Source: Paramecium tetraurelia (taxonomy: Eukaryota; Ciliophora; Oligohymenophorea; Peniculida; Parameciidae). From it: DNA of 64,000 nt. The position numbers and the translations under genes are program-made. The notes below the pieces were generated by a model, which was given only the letters and a program-made list of their open reading frames with translations, was not told the origin of the DNA and did no database searches. Shown here in pieces: positions 36,877-48,959 of this stretch. Within the stretch, counting starts at the first letter, position 1. Every line of letters starts with the position of its first letter. Where the stretch lies: NCBI RefSeq assembly GCF_000165425.1, contig NW_001799511.1, forward strand, positions 102,096 to 166,095, in the 5' to 3' direction.

Positions 36877-37547
36877 TCAACGATTGGTTTTGGCAACTTT
36901 CTCTAATTCGTCTCTCTTTTTAATAGTGTATGACTTTTATCCGTCTTCATTGGATGCTGCAATCAATTCATCAGCTAAGGCTTCAGCGATTGTTTTCATC
37001 TTCTTAAATACAGAATCTCTAACACCTTTGGCCAAATTGTGAACAGCCTTTCATTATGATTGATATCCTTACCTCATTAACTCTTCTAATTGGAGCAACA
37101 TCAACAGCTTATTATTTGGCAACACCACCAGTTCCTACTTTTGTGAAATCTTCTCTTGCTCCACCTCTTTAGACTGCAAGTGACAACACTGCAAGTGGAT
37201 TCTTGCCTGTCAACAAATGAACAATTTCAAATGCATGTCTGATTATTGCCACAGCCTTTACTTTCTTACCTGTATTTCTGCCATGAAACATAAGTGCTCC
37301 AGCCAATCTCTCAACTATTGGGCATTAAGCCTTTCTAAACTTCTTTCTTTGATATCTATAACGATAATATTCAATCTCTATACCTTCCAGCAGTGTGAGG
37401 AACAAACACTCGTGATTTTGATGTTTGAACTGCAATATAATCTTTGAAGCATTAATCTGTTACTTGAACTTCATCGTAATCCCATTTTCCGAATAATTTA
37501 GGTTGATTTGCAAATTTGACTGTAGCTACAGATTCTTATTCAGCCAT
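36877..37547 (-). CDS. RPS5: 40S ribosomal protein S5 (uS7)
   Basis: Small-subunit ribosomal protein near the mRNA exit/E site. Minus strand from [20 protein letters not shown]. Family blocks are plain: [80 protein letters not shown], and the end [11 protein letters not shown]. Two introns (about 28 nt near 37349-37376 and about 25 nt near 37047-37071) are needed. A third GTA...AAG stretch near 37446 is coding because it preserves the conserved sequence. About 205 aa, normal length. Neighbouring minus-strand gene ends 50 nt away. Confidence 0.96.
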
Positions 37548-38552
37548 AATATTTTTTTTTAAAAGGATATTTTATTTATTTAAAATTTGATATATTTTGC
37601 ATGATTAAACATATCATTCAAAGTGACTAAAATCTTATCATACTCTAGCACTAATATATTGAACAATAATATCAATAATAACATCCAGCAATAGAATCAA
37701 AGTCCTTTGGTATACTTATTAAAATAGAAATTTATAATTAGAATAAGAATAAGAAATTTAGTTTATGAATTCAATACATAAAGTATTTAGAAATATCAAG
37801 ACATAAAAATCAATAATAGAATTCATGTAATGTTATCTTTAGAATATTTTCTCTTTCAAATAATAAATTGATAAATAATAATGCAATTCAATGTCAAAAA
37901 TATAAAAGGGTTTATAAATGGGATATTTTGATTTAGAAATTAAACTCTTCATTTCTAAATTCATCAGAGATTGTCGAATAACTTTCTGTGACCTTTACTT
38001 TTAATAGTTAAAATTAAGAATGATCAAAAACTTTCTAATTATCTATCACTCTAATTTTAATTATACATGATATTGTGAAATTTGTAGATGTATTTTGGAA
38101 CACTTAATTGTGTTTTTGCATCTCAAAAATAGAATATATGATACACTATCTAACACATCTATGCAGGATTTATAAATTCATCATTGAAATTTTGTAATTC
38201 TAATTACCATAGAAGTAGTTTAATGTGCCAATAGACTGGATAAATTATAGGAACCAATAAGAAATGATTAAAAGAAAAGTATTTTCTCTTAAAAATAAAA
38301 TTCAAAGTATTTAACCTTGTAATACAGAATAGTACTTGAAAAATCGAATTCACTGGGAATAACATTAAAAAGGATATTCTATAGAAATTAGTTATCGATT
38401 CCTGAAAAATGAGACTAATTGATTCAGTCAAAGTTGAACTTTTAAAATACATATGTGAACAGTATGAAACCGAAAAAAATTTTGAAGTATGATTAAAAAG
38501 AGATATAACAAATGCAAACAATGATGAAAAAATAATTATTTATATAATAATA
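37548..38552. pseudogene. intergenic region with a probable decayed gene (37918-38492)
   Basis: 37548-37917 shows nothing. From ATG 37918 a plus-strand frame (MGYFDLEIKLFISKFIRDCR) is cut by TGA at 38068-38070 and again at 38185-38187. An overlapping frame from ATG 38138 (MIHYLTHLCRIYKFIIEILQ ... HQKGYSIEISYRFLKNETN) runs to TGA 38420. A third block (VKVELLKYICEQYETEKNF) ends at 38492. The pieces look like one protein gene broken by frameshifts. The minus strand over the same interval is also open (38521 to about 38126, hydrophobic), but its composition looks like a shadow. Family unknown. Confidence 0.35.
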
Positions 38553-39237
38553 ATGGATTTACATCATTCTAAATCTTATGGAGTTTTCAATGAGTTGAAC
38601 TGTCAGCTTTTTAAACCAAAACCTCATTCTTTCAGACTTTAAATTGGTAATTAATCTCTTTAAGTTCTGAGGTTCATTACCTACTGAGATACCACAAGTT
38701 CTAAAATAGGCCCTAGTCACTCCTTCTACAAATGACAATGATTCAAAGTATTATAATCCGTAACTTAGTCACTCTCCTTCTCCATAATTAAGGGCTTTCA
38801 AATCTTACAGAGTCTCCACTGAAATGTTAAATGGATCTCCGATTGATTAGATATAATTAATTATGAGAGAAAATGAGAACTTGAAAAAATCATTGAACCA
38901 AAAACAGAAGATTATTGATACTTTGACTCGATCACATAAAACCAAAATTAGATTAGATTTCAACGATTTGAAAAAGAATTCAAGATCTCATATTTAACTT
39001 CAAAGTTAATAGGATGCCAATAAGCCAAAGTTAATTGAAGTAAAGTAGTCTGTCTCTCAAAATTATAATAAACGAACCAAATTGCCAAGAATTGAAGATC
39101 CTGTTCCAAAGGATGATGATCGTAATTTCACTTTCGCCAATAATTTTTTCAATGACAATGCCACTTCTCAACGTCAAAAGTTTAATTTTAAATAAGTGTT
39201 TGCCTAATCTCATTTGAAGAAGAAATTTTTCACTTGA
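38553..39237 (+). CDS. hypothetical protein, about 219 aa
   Basis: Starts MDLHHSKSYGVFNELNCQLF. One 25-nt intron near 38648-38672 removes a TGA and joins RLQIG to SLPTEIPQ. The middle is Ser/Pro-rich (LSHSPSPQLRAFKSYRVS), followed by a helical segment (MRENENLKKSLNQKQKIIDT, probable coiled coil) and a basic tail ending FAQSHLKKKFFT. No known domain. The sorting nexin gene starts 22 nt downstream on the same strand. Confidence 0.75.
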
Positions 39238-39259
39238 TAATTAATTCTATAAAAAATAA

Positions 39260-40557
39260 ATGAAAGACAATTATGATCTAATCACAACTTCTCAAGCCAT
39301 TTTCGATGTAGTCAAAAGAGGAAATTTGATTGAAGAAACTCGCGTTCAATACGAAATTAAATGTGTTGGAACTGAAATAGAAACTTCTTAAATGTAAAAA
39401 TTCCATATTGAATCTTCTAAGAGGATATGACACTGTTAAATATAAGTTTACAATAACTAAAATTGATTTGTTAACAGATAAAAAAAAGTCACACGATTTT
39501 GTTAGAAGGTATTAAAAAAATAATCTTAAACCAATAGATATACACATTTCCTATGGTTATAAAATGAATTGCAAAATAAATTAATAGGCAGAATTATTCC
39601 CAGTCTTCCTGAAAAATAGACTGGTTACGATAAAGATAAAAGGTAATCAATTATAAATATAATCAAATAGAAAATTAGAATTTGTCTACTTTATGTAAAA
39701 AATATTAAGTCATAAAAAATTCTAATCAGTTGATTGCATAGAACGATTTTTTAGCGAAGAATTAAAAGTAATTAATCAATTTATTTTTATTCTATAGGAA
39801 TATGAGGCATTTTAATAATATATTGACAATATGAGAGAGTCTTAATCAGTTATTAATAAGGTTATCAATACAGGATTATCATTTATGAACATGTTCTAAA
39901 GAGTTTACAATTATAACAATGTTCAAATATTCCCAAGAATTCCTGATGATCTTGATAAATAATTTGATGAATGTAAATTACTCATGATATTGTTTGAGAT
40001 AGGAAAGAATTCGAATTAAATAAGCTTAATACTGAAATCATAACTTTGGATCTTTAGAAAATAGTTTAGAAATTACAAACTTAAACAAGATCGTTATCAA
40101 GTAGTTTTGATATATTTAGTAAATGATATAAGTAATTTTAGTGAATGAGTGTTAGGGAACTGAAGAATTTAATATGCTAAAAATTATCATAAAGATCTAC
40201 GAGAGCTATGAAATTAAATTAAGATAAAAGTATATTTACAGGATGGAAGCGAGCATTAAAGATTATGATCAAGCGATCAAGTTGATAAATCTTTACAAGG
40301 ACTTAAAGGATTAGATCAACAAAGATTCTCAATTAATCAATAATCAAAATTACAAATCATAAATAGACGAACTGTAATAGCAAATTAGAATTAACAAAGA
40401 AAAGGTAGATTAATTGAATTTGAACTTTAATGATGATATTAAAATCTTTAGATAACAATAAAGTTGGTGTTTAAACGATGTGCAATAATATTTTTAAATT
40501 GATTTGAAAGAGTGTTATGATTCAATTAAATCATAGAAAACTGCTGAGCATGTTTGA
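39260..40557 (+). CDS. sorting nexin (PX and BAR domains)
   Basis: Endosomal membrane coat protein that binds phosphoinositides via PX and tubulates membranes via BAR. From MKDNYDLITTSQAIFDVVKR, the PX core appears once introns are removed: FVRRYTHFLWLQNELQNKL then GRIIPSLPEKQTGYDKDKRK, i.e. the RRYSDF-type motif plus the PSLPEK proline loop. The C-terminal 230 residues form a long helical region (EFELNKLNTEIITLDLQKIV ... INLYKDLKDQINKDSQLINN) as expected for BAR. Introns of 28, 29, 28, probably 30, 35 and 23 nt are needed; the 35-nt one near 39981-40015 is the least certain. SNX1/2/4-like overall. Confidence 0.85.
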
Positions 40558-40632
40558 AATCTATATAAATTAAATTATTTGGTATTAGACAAAACATTTA
40601 TAATTTATTTCAATTATTGATTATTTGAATTA

Positions 40633-42774
40633 ATGTCAATTAAAAATTTATAAGAATACGAACAAGAAGACAAGTAATTAGAAAATGAACCAGTGGAAGA
40701 CATTGAATAAAATGGATTAAAAGAATTATTTGAAAACTAAGGTATCTTTATAAACTCCTGCTTAATTAGAATAGTATATGAAACAAATCAATTAACTTAA
40801 TGAATAAGGGGTTTTCAAAATCAAACTTTAAAAATATTAGGAAGCCCTATTATTACTGTAATAATCTGAAAAGATGTTGGAAGTACGATCAGTAGATAAT
40901 ATAATAGTACGCAGCAAATTGTGGCAAATAAATAGATAGAGATCTGATTATTGTCATACTCTACAATTAGGCTAGCATCTATCATTGGTAAGGATTAGAA
41001 TTTATTAAAATAGTTAATGGATTTTATCTAAATGCTCATTTTATTTGACTGGAGTTATATACAATTTGAATGAGAGTGTGAAAGATAAAGATGTAATTTC
41101 AATTAATGTGACGAATTAATAAGAAAATGATTCAACTTTAGTAAAAAAAAAATCATTTCTAGCAAGAGCTTCATTATAACATACTGCTATATTGAGTCAA
41201 TTGGGAAAGTAATACCTAATTAAATAATTAGACATAAATAGGCTTTATAATCAGCAAGAAAAGCAGCAGAAATCATGAGGGAAGTGTTTTAAAAGACATG
41301 GAAATTTTGCAAAGATTGGATTAACAACAATTAATTTTCAGAATCAGTAACTACCAATACTTCTTATTTGAACAATAAATCGAAGCAAAAATAAAATAAA
41401 TTTTAAATGAAAGATGAAGTTGAATTTAGTAGATTAGTAATTAATTCAGGAAAGGATATATTATTAGACATGTTGAATTACTAGGATTTAGATAATATGT
41501 CAAATGATGAATAGATGATTTTGAGAGAAGCTAAAAAGCAATTGTATTTTTGGAAGAATAATCCAAAAAACAACGAAAAACATATCCGAAAAGAATTAAA
41601 TTTAAACACCAAAGAGGATGATTATCGCTCAATCTTAGGAGTTCAAAATGTTGAAGAGTGGATCTAATCATTTAATATTAGTTATATTATGCATATGGCT
41701 CCATTAATTTATAGTGAAATAACATAATAAGGTGAAATGTTATATGAGATATCCAAAAGATTGTTATTGGAAAAAATAATATATTTATCAATCTCATACT
41801 TCACTATTGCAACCGAATTAAGATTTATAGAGTTAGAAAAAGCAAAGCAATAAGGAATCAAAGAAATCAATACTGAAGAATTTAAATTAAGTGAGTTATA
41901 TCATCTAAAAGCTATTGAAATTGCATGTAAACATATTGCTTGTTCCTCTCAATATATTAATCATCTCATTACTACTTATCATAAACATTATAATTCTAAT
42001 TTAGATACTATTCAAGAAGAATCAATTACTTCGATGATATCAGATTTTAATTATAAAGAGTTAAAATTGAAATAGTTTAAATAATTGCAAATTCAAACCT
42101 AACGAGAAAATTAGTTATTGCTATAGAATATAGCTTAATAAAAACTTAAAGATTCTTCTCATAATGAAAGACTAGTTAACTCATTTTAGGGTTAGTTATC
42201 TCCACTTAAAAATAACAGTAATATAAGTGATAATATTAAGACTTAAGCCAATATGATGGATTAGATGATTTACAAAAGAAAATACTAGATACCATTTGGT
42301 ATCACTTCAAAATAAAAATTTAAATTTATGAATGCATCAACTAATAATAGTTGCGAAAGAGTCAATGAAAAAATGTTAAAACTTTAAGATGGTCTTCCTA
42401 TTCAATTATAACCATTTAAATCAGCTAGAACTATCTTAAACCATTTAATTCAATAAGTACCTCTCTCTCAATTCAATAATACTGGATTTTAAAAGTTCTC
42501 CTTACTTGAAAACTCCAGATTTGATCGACAAAACTTTAGATAAAATAACTCCCCTAAAATTGAAGGAAGAACCCCAAACAAGTCTCCAGATAAATCTTTT
42601 CTGAATTATGGGCCCAAAACATCTTTCCTTATCAACAAAACTCCTCCGCGTATTACTAGGTTGGAAAGTGAACTAAGTAATAATTAAACTTTGAATAAAG
42701 AATTTTCAATAAAGCTGGACATTTTGCAATAACAATAGATTGGAAAATCATATTATAAATAAAAAAGAAAATGA
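40633..42774 (+). CDS. hypothetical protein with a TPR-like N-terminus
   Basis: Starts MSIKNLQEYEQEDKQLENEP. Residues of about 45-100 (LNEQGVFKIKLQKYQEALLL, then YNQASIYH) look like tetratricopeptide helices. A second helical pair follows at about residues 160-230 (ARASLQHTAILSQLGK, QALQSARKAAEIMREVF). The long middle is alpha-helical (YHLKAIEIACKHIACSSQYI), and the C-terminal 230 residues are Ser/Asn/Pro-rich with phosphorylation-type sites (KIEGRTPNKSPDKSFLNYGP). Introns of about 24-28 nt lie near 40742-40769, 40891-40915, 40989-41014 and 41209-41231. Scaffold role inferred from TPR; partners unknown. Confidence 0.72.
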
Positions 42775-42841
42775 AAAAAAACTTATCATTCTGTTTAGTG
42801 TTTTTGCTTATAATTATTTATATTGAATTATATAGTAATCT

Positions 42842-43365
42842 TCATAATAATAAAAACCCCTTGGAACTCTTATTGAATCTATCATCAGTTAATTCTAAAG
42901 TACTTCCCATGTAGGATTGTTAATGGATCAATTATTGCTACTATTAACTATTACTTCTTATAGTGTTTAATAAGTTTATAACTCTGTTTTGGTATTCATT
43001 GATATTTTTGTTTCTATAAGATCTATCGTTAGAGTTTAATGGTAATAATGAAGCATCTGATTTTGTTTATTTCTGGGCAATAATCTACTCTAAAATACCA
43101 GAATATTTCATCATTCTCTCGTTTAAATCTAATTCCTTTTTAACTAATAAGTCCTCCTTTTATGATAATTAATTCTCTTTTTCTTTCAACTTCTTTTCCT
43201 TTTATATTAACTATACTTAAGTATTATGATATAAGATACTTATTATTCTTTTTGCAATAATTTCTATTCCCATTAATTTAAAACTTCAGCGTTTGAGTTA
43301 TTCTCTAATAGTTAAGATTTCTTATTAGTTAAAGATAGCTTCAGCAAATTATCGACTTAATTCAT
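42842..43365 (-). CDS. coiled-coil protein, about 164 aa
   Basis: Minus strand from MNQVDNLLKLSLTNKKSQLL. One 29-nt intron near 43212-43240 joins QKEQQ to LIQKEKKLKEKE. The central part is a textbook heptad helix (LVKKELDLNERMMKYSGILE). The C-terminus is Asn/Gln-rich, and the last residues are GFLLL before TGA 42842-42844. No family recognised. Converges on the preceding plus-strand gene with a 67-nt gap. Confidence 0.7.
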
Positions 43366-43835
43366 AACTGAAAAAATTAATAATTAATCATCAAAACATA
43401 AATTAAAAAGTCTAAGAAATTACTATCCTTATAAAAAGTGTTTAAAGTATTGAACAAACACTTTCCATTTATTGTTTTGATACCTTTTACTAATCATAAA
43501 AAATTTCTTCTAACTACAATTACACTTGTATTTTCACAATTTATTGTTTTAGAAATCTAGAAACTATTTAACAAATATTGATATATTTATTTAAAAGCTC
43601 TTAAGAAGAAGACATTACAATAGAATGCTTAAGATTATTAAGTAATTTATGCTTCATACCAAGATCTTCTAACCGTCTTTAATGTTTTTTTCATTCGAAT
43701 TTCTAATATCGATAGCCTAATGTAGATATCTATTCGGTATCATCTTTATAATGAATCAATAAGATTAAGAAAATTTAACCTGAACTCTCTATTTATTAAG
43801 GATTATAATTAAATAAATTTTTATTTTCTATTTTT
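43366..43835. other. intergenic, nothing recognised
   Basis: 470 nt of AT-rich DNA between divergent genes. Contains imperfect A/T tracts and no supported ORF. Confidence 0.55.
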
Positions 43836-45119
43836 ATGCAAACAAAAAAAGAGCCATTATTTTTGAAACCTTAACTAAGTGCAGGGACCTTAAATAAGGA
43901 ACCTTTAACAATTAGATTTCTGAGACACTAAGCAAAATCTTAAGATGTATTTATTTCCTTCTAAAATTAACAGCTTTACACCAATTTCTTGTAACATAAA
44001 GAACCAAAAATAGTCAAGCAACCAAAGAAATGGACTTTGAAATAATTATTAAATATTGTTGATAAGTAATCATCAGCAATATCAACAACTCGTTTTTTCA
44101 ACATCAAAAGTTCAAACAAGAGAAGTCAAGAATAAAGTAAAGAGAAGGATAAATCAGAAGTCGTTCCGATAGTAGAAGAGAAATTCGTTGAAGAATAAGT
44201 TGGTGAATCAGCAAGAATACGATTAGTTAAATTTCTATCCTTTCACAAAGTGAATTCGAATGGATAGGTTGATAAAACCAAGTAAGGCTTTAATTTAAAT
44301 TTATCTTAAATAAAACCAGAGAATCAAAGCTAAAGTAATATAAAGAAAACTCTCATCAAAATAAATACTTCAAGATTTAAATAGGATCTCAATAATAGTA
44401 CATCTGATTAAAGAAATCAATTGAAGACAATAAAATAGAAAATTCAGAATGCTATTATCTCTACTGATAGAAAGATTTTAATTTCGTATGCTAATACAGC
44501 TTAATAACTATAATTAACCTCTGGCAGAAAAAGAAATAGCAGAATCGTAAAAAAGTTTTAGAGAATTATTAAAGAAATAATTTAGGTTGTAAAATACATG
44601 TTGAAATACAAATTATGGTTTTGTTATCCGATTACATATAATCGAACATTTTTGTAGAAAGTCGTAGACAAATAGTTCGAATAAATCAAAAATGAGTTGC
44701 ATCAAGATCCTTAATTAGTGCATATTCGAAACTAAGTATTTTAAATAAAGTAAACAAGAGCATGGATAAACCCCCTTGCATTTAGCGTGCATCTAAAGTA
44801 ATTTTGCTATGACCAAATTATTTATTTAAAACAGAAGTTATCTAAATAGTTTGGATTGCAATGAATTAACTCCCTTATCATATGCAATTTTGTCAAATTC
44901 TACCATATGTCTTAAGGTATTAATTAACATAAATTAAAGCTACTACTTGATTCGCTTGCATCTCCTTGGTCACCTCCTGGATAAATGATTGATTTAAGTA
45001 AGGTTACTACCTTGATGAAAGAAATGATACTTAAATCAAGGATGTATGATGTATTACGTATTTGGAAGAGAGAAGTAAAGATTAAGCAATTGGTTAAATA
45101 ATTTAGTAAAAATAAATGA
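43836..45119 (+). CDS. ankyrin-repeat protein
   Basis: Starts MQTKKEPLFLKPQLSAGTLN. The N-terminal 280 residues are basic and disordered. After a 25-nt intron near 44734-44758 the frame enters ankyrin repeats: NQHGQTPLHLACIQSNFA, then NSLDCNELTPLSYAILSN, each with the TPLHLA or TPLSYA turn. A 23-nt intron near 44914-44936 follows, and a helical tail (MIDLSKVTTLMKEMILKSRM) leads to TGA 45117-45119. Only two to three repeats are present. Protein-protein interaction role from family; the partner is unknown. Confidence 0.78.
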
Positions 45120-45291
45120 TTTCTTTGTGTTTTTTCTTTATAAATTAATTTTATAATAACCAATAATTCATTAAATATTATTAATCGGATTGACTAACTT
45201 TTAATACTCCATTGTAATTTTAATTTTGAAACTTACAATAATTAAAGCAATATAATAGCAGATTTTAATATAAATTTATATATAAGTAAAA

Positions 45292-45720
45292 ATGTAAGAC
45301 GCTTAATTTTTAAATTACCAAGTTGAAGCAGAGCCAAATATTTAACCAATTAGATCAATAAAAATTCAATAGAAGAAAGGTTTAATGATGATTTTTTCAT
45401 CCGATTCAGAAAATTTAGAAAATGATTTGAGAGTTGATAACTCCTAATATTATAGAAAATAATGTTAGGAGAGTTATTCTCTGTTCACCACTAAGAATTC
45501 ACTATCAGGGAAATTGAAAACTTTGACTCAGCCAAGCAATTCTATAACTTCCAAGGCAAAACTAGCATCAATTAGAAAAATTAAATCGTTCAGACTTGAT
45601 GAAGACGCATAGAGTCAGGATGAAGAAGAAAGTCTGCCTAAGGATTTTATGAAAGTTAATTTTCAGTTTAAACAAGACCTGATAATTAATGTTTAAAAAA
45701 TCCTTTAATAAAAGAAATGA
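45292..45720 (+). CDS. hypothetical protein, 142 aa
   Basis: Single frame ATG 45292 to TGA 45718-45720 (MQDAQFLNYQVEAEPNIQPI). Polar, with a basic Ser/Thr-rich centre (TKNSLSGKLKTLTQPSNSIT) and an acidic patch (DEDAQSQDEEESLPKD). No domain or membrane segment. Composition and exact length support a real gene; function unknown. Confidence 0.7.
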
Positions 45721-45833
45721 TTACACTAAGAATATTATCACTAAATTACTCTTATTTAAATTTATTAAGAAAATATACTATTTAATTATTTTATATTTTA
45801 TCGATTTATAATTTATATAAACTTCATTATTTG

Positions 45834-47006
45834 AGTTGATCTGTGTAGTCTAGAGATTCAGCTTAGACGAGCAATTAATCTGGTAATTGACATGGCTATT
45901 TAGCACTCTAACTATAGACTGATAAAGATTTTTATAAAGTTGGATTGACAACATTTTAAATAAATCCTAAGGTAAATTTATCATATTCGTTAATGTTTTT
46001 GATTGAAGAGATTTCTTAAGCAATTTATACAATTTGATTAGCGATTTTATGACACTCAGCAGTTAAAATGGTATAGCTTTTGTTTTTAGTTCTATCAAAT
46101 AGGATATCACTCTCATTTTTTAATAAGATACTCCAAATACCATAAACTTTAAAATATTTCTATCCACTCAAACAATATTCAAGTATTTCTGGATGTATTT
46201 CATCTTTAATTTGAGATAATCTATTGTGAGCATCAATTAGTTTAGTATAGCTTGACTTACAAACTCTGACCATGCTTTCATATTATTTTTGAAGTCTGAA
46301 GGTTTCTAAATAAAAGAAATTCATGTTGCATTCTATTAACAATTTAAAAGAAAAAATGGTTGTCATTTTTAGTTCAGGAATCAGTTACTGTTGCTTTGTG
46401 ACAAGGAAATGCAATAAATCATCCATGACGTTGCATAATCTTTAAAAAGGCATCCATCCAGTTGATACAACTTTTAGACCTTCTTATATATCATTTAAAT
46501 CGATATTATTTGGAGTAGATAACATTGAATACCTTAGTCTTAAGACATGTGGGGTTGCAGAGTTATTGAATCCCAATAAATACATATATCTGACCATCAC
46601 AATTTCACATCCGCATGCTTCTTCAGCAGCTATAATATTAATATATTCTATTTATACTATTTATTGATTCGGTTTTGTATTGCTATTATTTCTTATTTAT
46701 TGTAAGCTTGTAACTGAATTTTGGGTGTTCCTTAATTTTGATTAAGTACAATCTCATCTACAAAATATTGTATTATCATACCATATCAACATTAGTCTTG
46801 AGATAATTATCAAGAGCATCTTTCTTTGTCAATAATGATACTCGATTTTCAACTAAAGTCTTTATGTTTTAATGAGTTAATATGTATTTAACTTCACTCC
46901 TTGATCTAACAAATAGATTAGGATTATTACTTTTCCAAATCTTATAAGAACTACTGATCTTCTTATGCAAGACCTTCTTTGTTTTTTAATTTGATGAATT
47001 GAACAT
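45834..47006 (-). CDS. hypothetical helical protein, about 373 aa
   Basis: Minus strand. The start is chosen at 47006 (MFNSSNQKTKKVLHKKISSS) because the other nearby ATG frame ends quickly. Introns of 24 nt near 46757-46780 and 28 nt near 46636-46663 join the exons. The C-terminal part is cysteine-containing and helical (ACGCEIVMVRYMYLLGF, FQRLCNVMDDLLHFLVTKQQ, FDRTKNKSYTILTAECHKIA). No domain was recognised. Fold looks globular, so a conserved protein of unknown function is likely. Confidence 0.7.
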
Positions 47007-47128
47007 TATCAATAATCTCTGGTGTTTCATGGACAAAAAACATTGTGCAAATTTATTTTAAATTAAATATAATTTCCAAAATTTTACAAAAGTGCATATA
47101 CATTATTAAATTCATAATATAGAGTGAT

Positions 47129-47706
47129 TCATTTTTATTTAAGGCTTTTCTTAAAATTCTAGATCATTTACTTTTTTTGTAATTATTGGAAGAAAGCTTT
47201 AAATATCTAAAGCTGTCTATGTTCATCAGCAATTTGTATGTTCTTTCTTTCAGCATGCTTTTCTAAAGCATTGTACGCTTTCATCAAAAGTTTACGTTAA
47301 TAGAAGATTTAAGCTAATTGATCTAAATCATCATCAATCTTAGATATTTATTTTATAATTGTTTCTGATTTTCTATTAGGAATGGCAAAATTATTGGGTA
47401 AAGTTGGTTTAAAATGCTGGACTGATGGACGATTTACAATGATTGGCACTCTCTCTTATTTGACTGATTTAGTGAATAATTCAGTCTAATATTGATGAAC
47501 ATCATCTTATTCATTGAGAATTTGCTTTTAAAGTTAAAGATTTCTTTAAAAGGCTTTATATTATGAATCTTCGGTTATTGGTTTCTATTGAGTCTAGTTA
47601 AAATAATTATTTAGTATACAAGGTAATCAGCTATTGGAACATTTAAAAAGTTAAGAGATTTCTCTCTTAAAACACTTCTATGATTTATAAGATTGGCAGA
47701 CAACAT
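47129..47706 (-). CDS. hypothetical coiled-coil protein, about 183 aa
   Basis: Minus strand from MLSANLINHRSVLREKSLNF, with one 26-nt intron near 47613-47638. The body is Gln-rich and helical; a Pro-containing segment (VPIIVNRPSVQHFKPTLPNN) separates two helical parts, and the end is a charged helix (FFQQLQKKQMIQNFKKSLKQ). No known domain. Confidence 0.7.
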
Positions 47707-47775
47707 TAAATTAACAGATAATATAATAAATTTTATCTGTTATAAAATTTTATTTGATAAATATGTATTAGACTA

Positions 47776-48736
47776 TCAAAATGGCTATTAATTAGCTTCG
47801 TCATCTGGCTAATCCTGTTTTGAATTTGGTTGAGGGGGTATTTATGATTGTTATAATTGTGATTATTATTATGATTATTATTAAACTTGGGAATTTTGAA
47901 CTTGCTTTCCAAAGACTCTGCGACCAGTGTTCTTCTTTTGAAATATTGTGGAAGGTTACTAATCCACTGGCTATTGTGGCTATCTAATTTCACTCTAATT
48001 TTAATTCTGAAAAGGCTTATCCTATTATTTTTCTTAGTTTTCTTCGTCATCCTATTTTGGTTATTATACTTAATCAACCATTCCTTCTCTATAAATTAAA
48101 GCTGATTTCATGAGTGGTCTAGATGAGAAAGGAGGTCTCCAATTTTAAGGCATAATTGTTTAGTAATTAAATAGTAATCCGAAAAGTATTATAAACACAA
48201 ACCCATAAATAAAATGATAAATGCTTATTAGTATCAGATTTCTCTTATTCTCATCTAATAAATTATTTGATGAACTATCATAATATTATTACTTTCTCCA
48301 TTAAGTCATTTTATTCCAGCCTTCTTGGATATCACTTGTAGTAAGACTGTATGATTAAATTATTGAAACAACTCCTATTATAATAGCAGCTAAGGAATAA
48401 AGCAATAGAGGCCATCTAACAAAAACAACTATTGAATGTTTCACATTTTCCAATGCGTAATATATTGTGTAGAGAAACAATAAAGTAAAAAAGTAATATG
48501 CAATAATACTTTGCTAAAAAGGCACAGGAGCTTCTATTCCATTCATTGAACATACTTAAACTCCTGGTATCATACTTATTAATTTAAATTCAAATTTACC
48601 ATAATGCTTATAAATATATTGTGCAGAACAAGAAACAAAAACACAATAACCATAAAATACAGTTTTTTTGCCTTATTAGATTTTAATCTAAAACATTCCC
48701 ACCACCTTAAGCATTTTGATCATTTAATGGCTCCAT
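47776..48736 (-). CDS. multipass membrane protein with Gln-rich cytosolic tail
   Basis: Minus strand from MEPLNDQNAQGGGNVLDQNL. Four hydrophobic segments are seen: CILWLLCFCFLFCTIYL, IIAYYFFTLLFLYTIYYAL, LLLYSLAAIIIGVVSII and LILISIYHFIYGFVFIILFG. An extracytosolic Cys-containing loop lies after the first, and a long Gln/Asn/Pro-rich C-terminal tail follows. One 25-nt intron near 48575-48599 removes a TGA. The four-helix layout recalls tetraspan proteins, but no signature motif was seen. Function unknown. Confidence 0.72.
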
Positions 48737-48959
48737 ACTTCCGTGTCTTTAAAATTATTATTACATAAATATTTATCTTTTATTTCAATTATAATTATAT
48801 ACAGACAATTCTCATACTGTAAATAAACCACTATATGATAGTTTGTAATTTTTTCCATCTCCATTTTATTCAATGATTGAAAATAGATTCATAATCAATT
48901 ACTCAAATAATTTATTAACTTAATCCGCATTAAATACTGATTAATCTTATTATTATAAA

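Noticed and set aside
37440-37470. A 22-nt GTAACA...AAAG stretch in RPS5 that looks like an intron
   Set aside because: It is in frame and encodes VTDQCFKD, matching the conserved sequence before DYIAV in uS7 proteins, so it is coding.
38126-38521. Hydrophobic minus-strand ORF of about 131 codons
   Set aside because: Composition is that expected opposite A-rich coding remnants; no start context, splice logic or family supports it.
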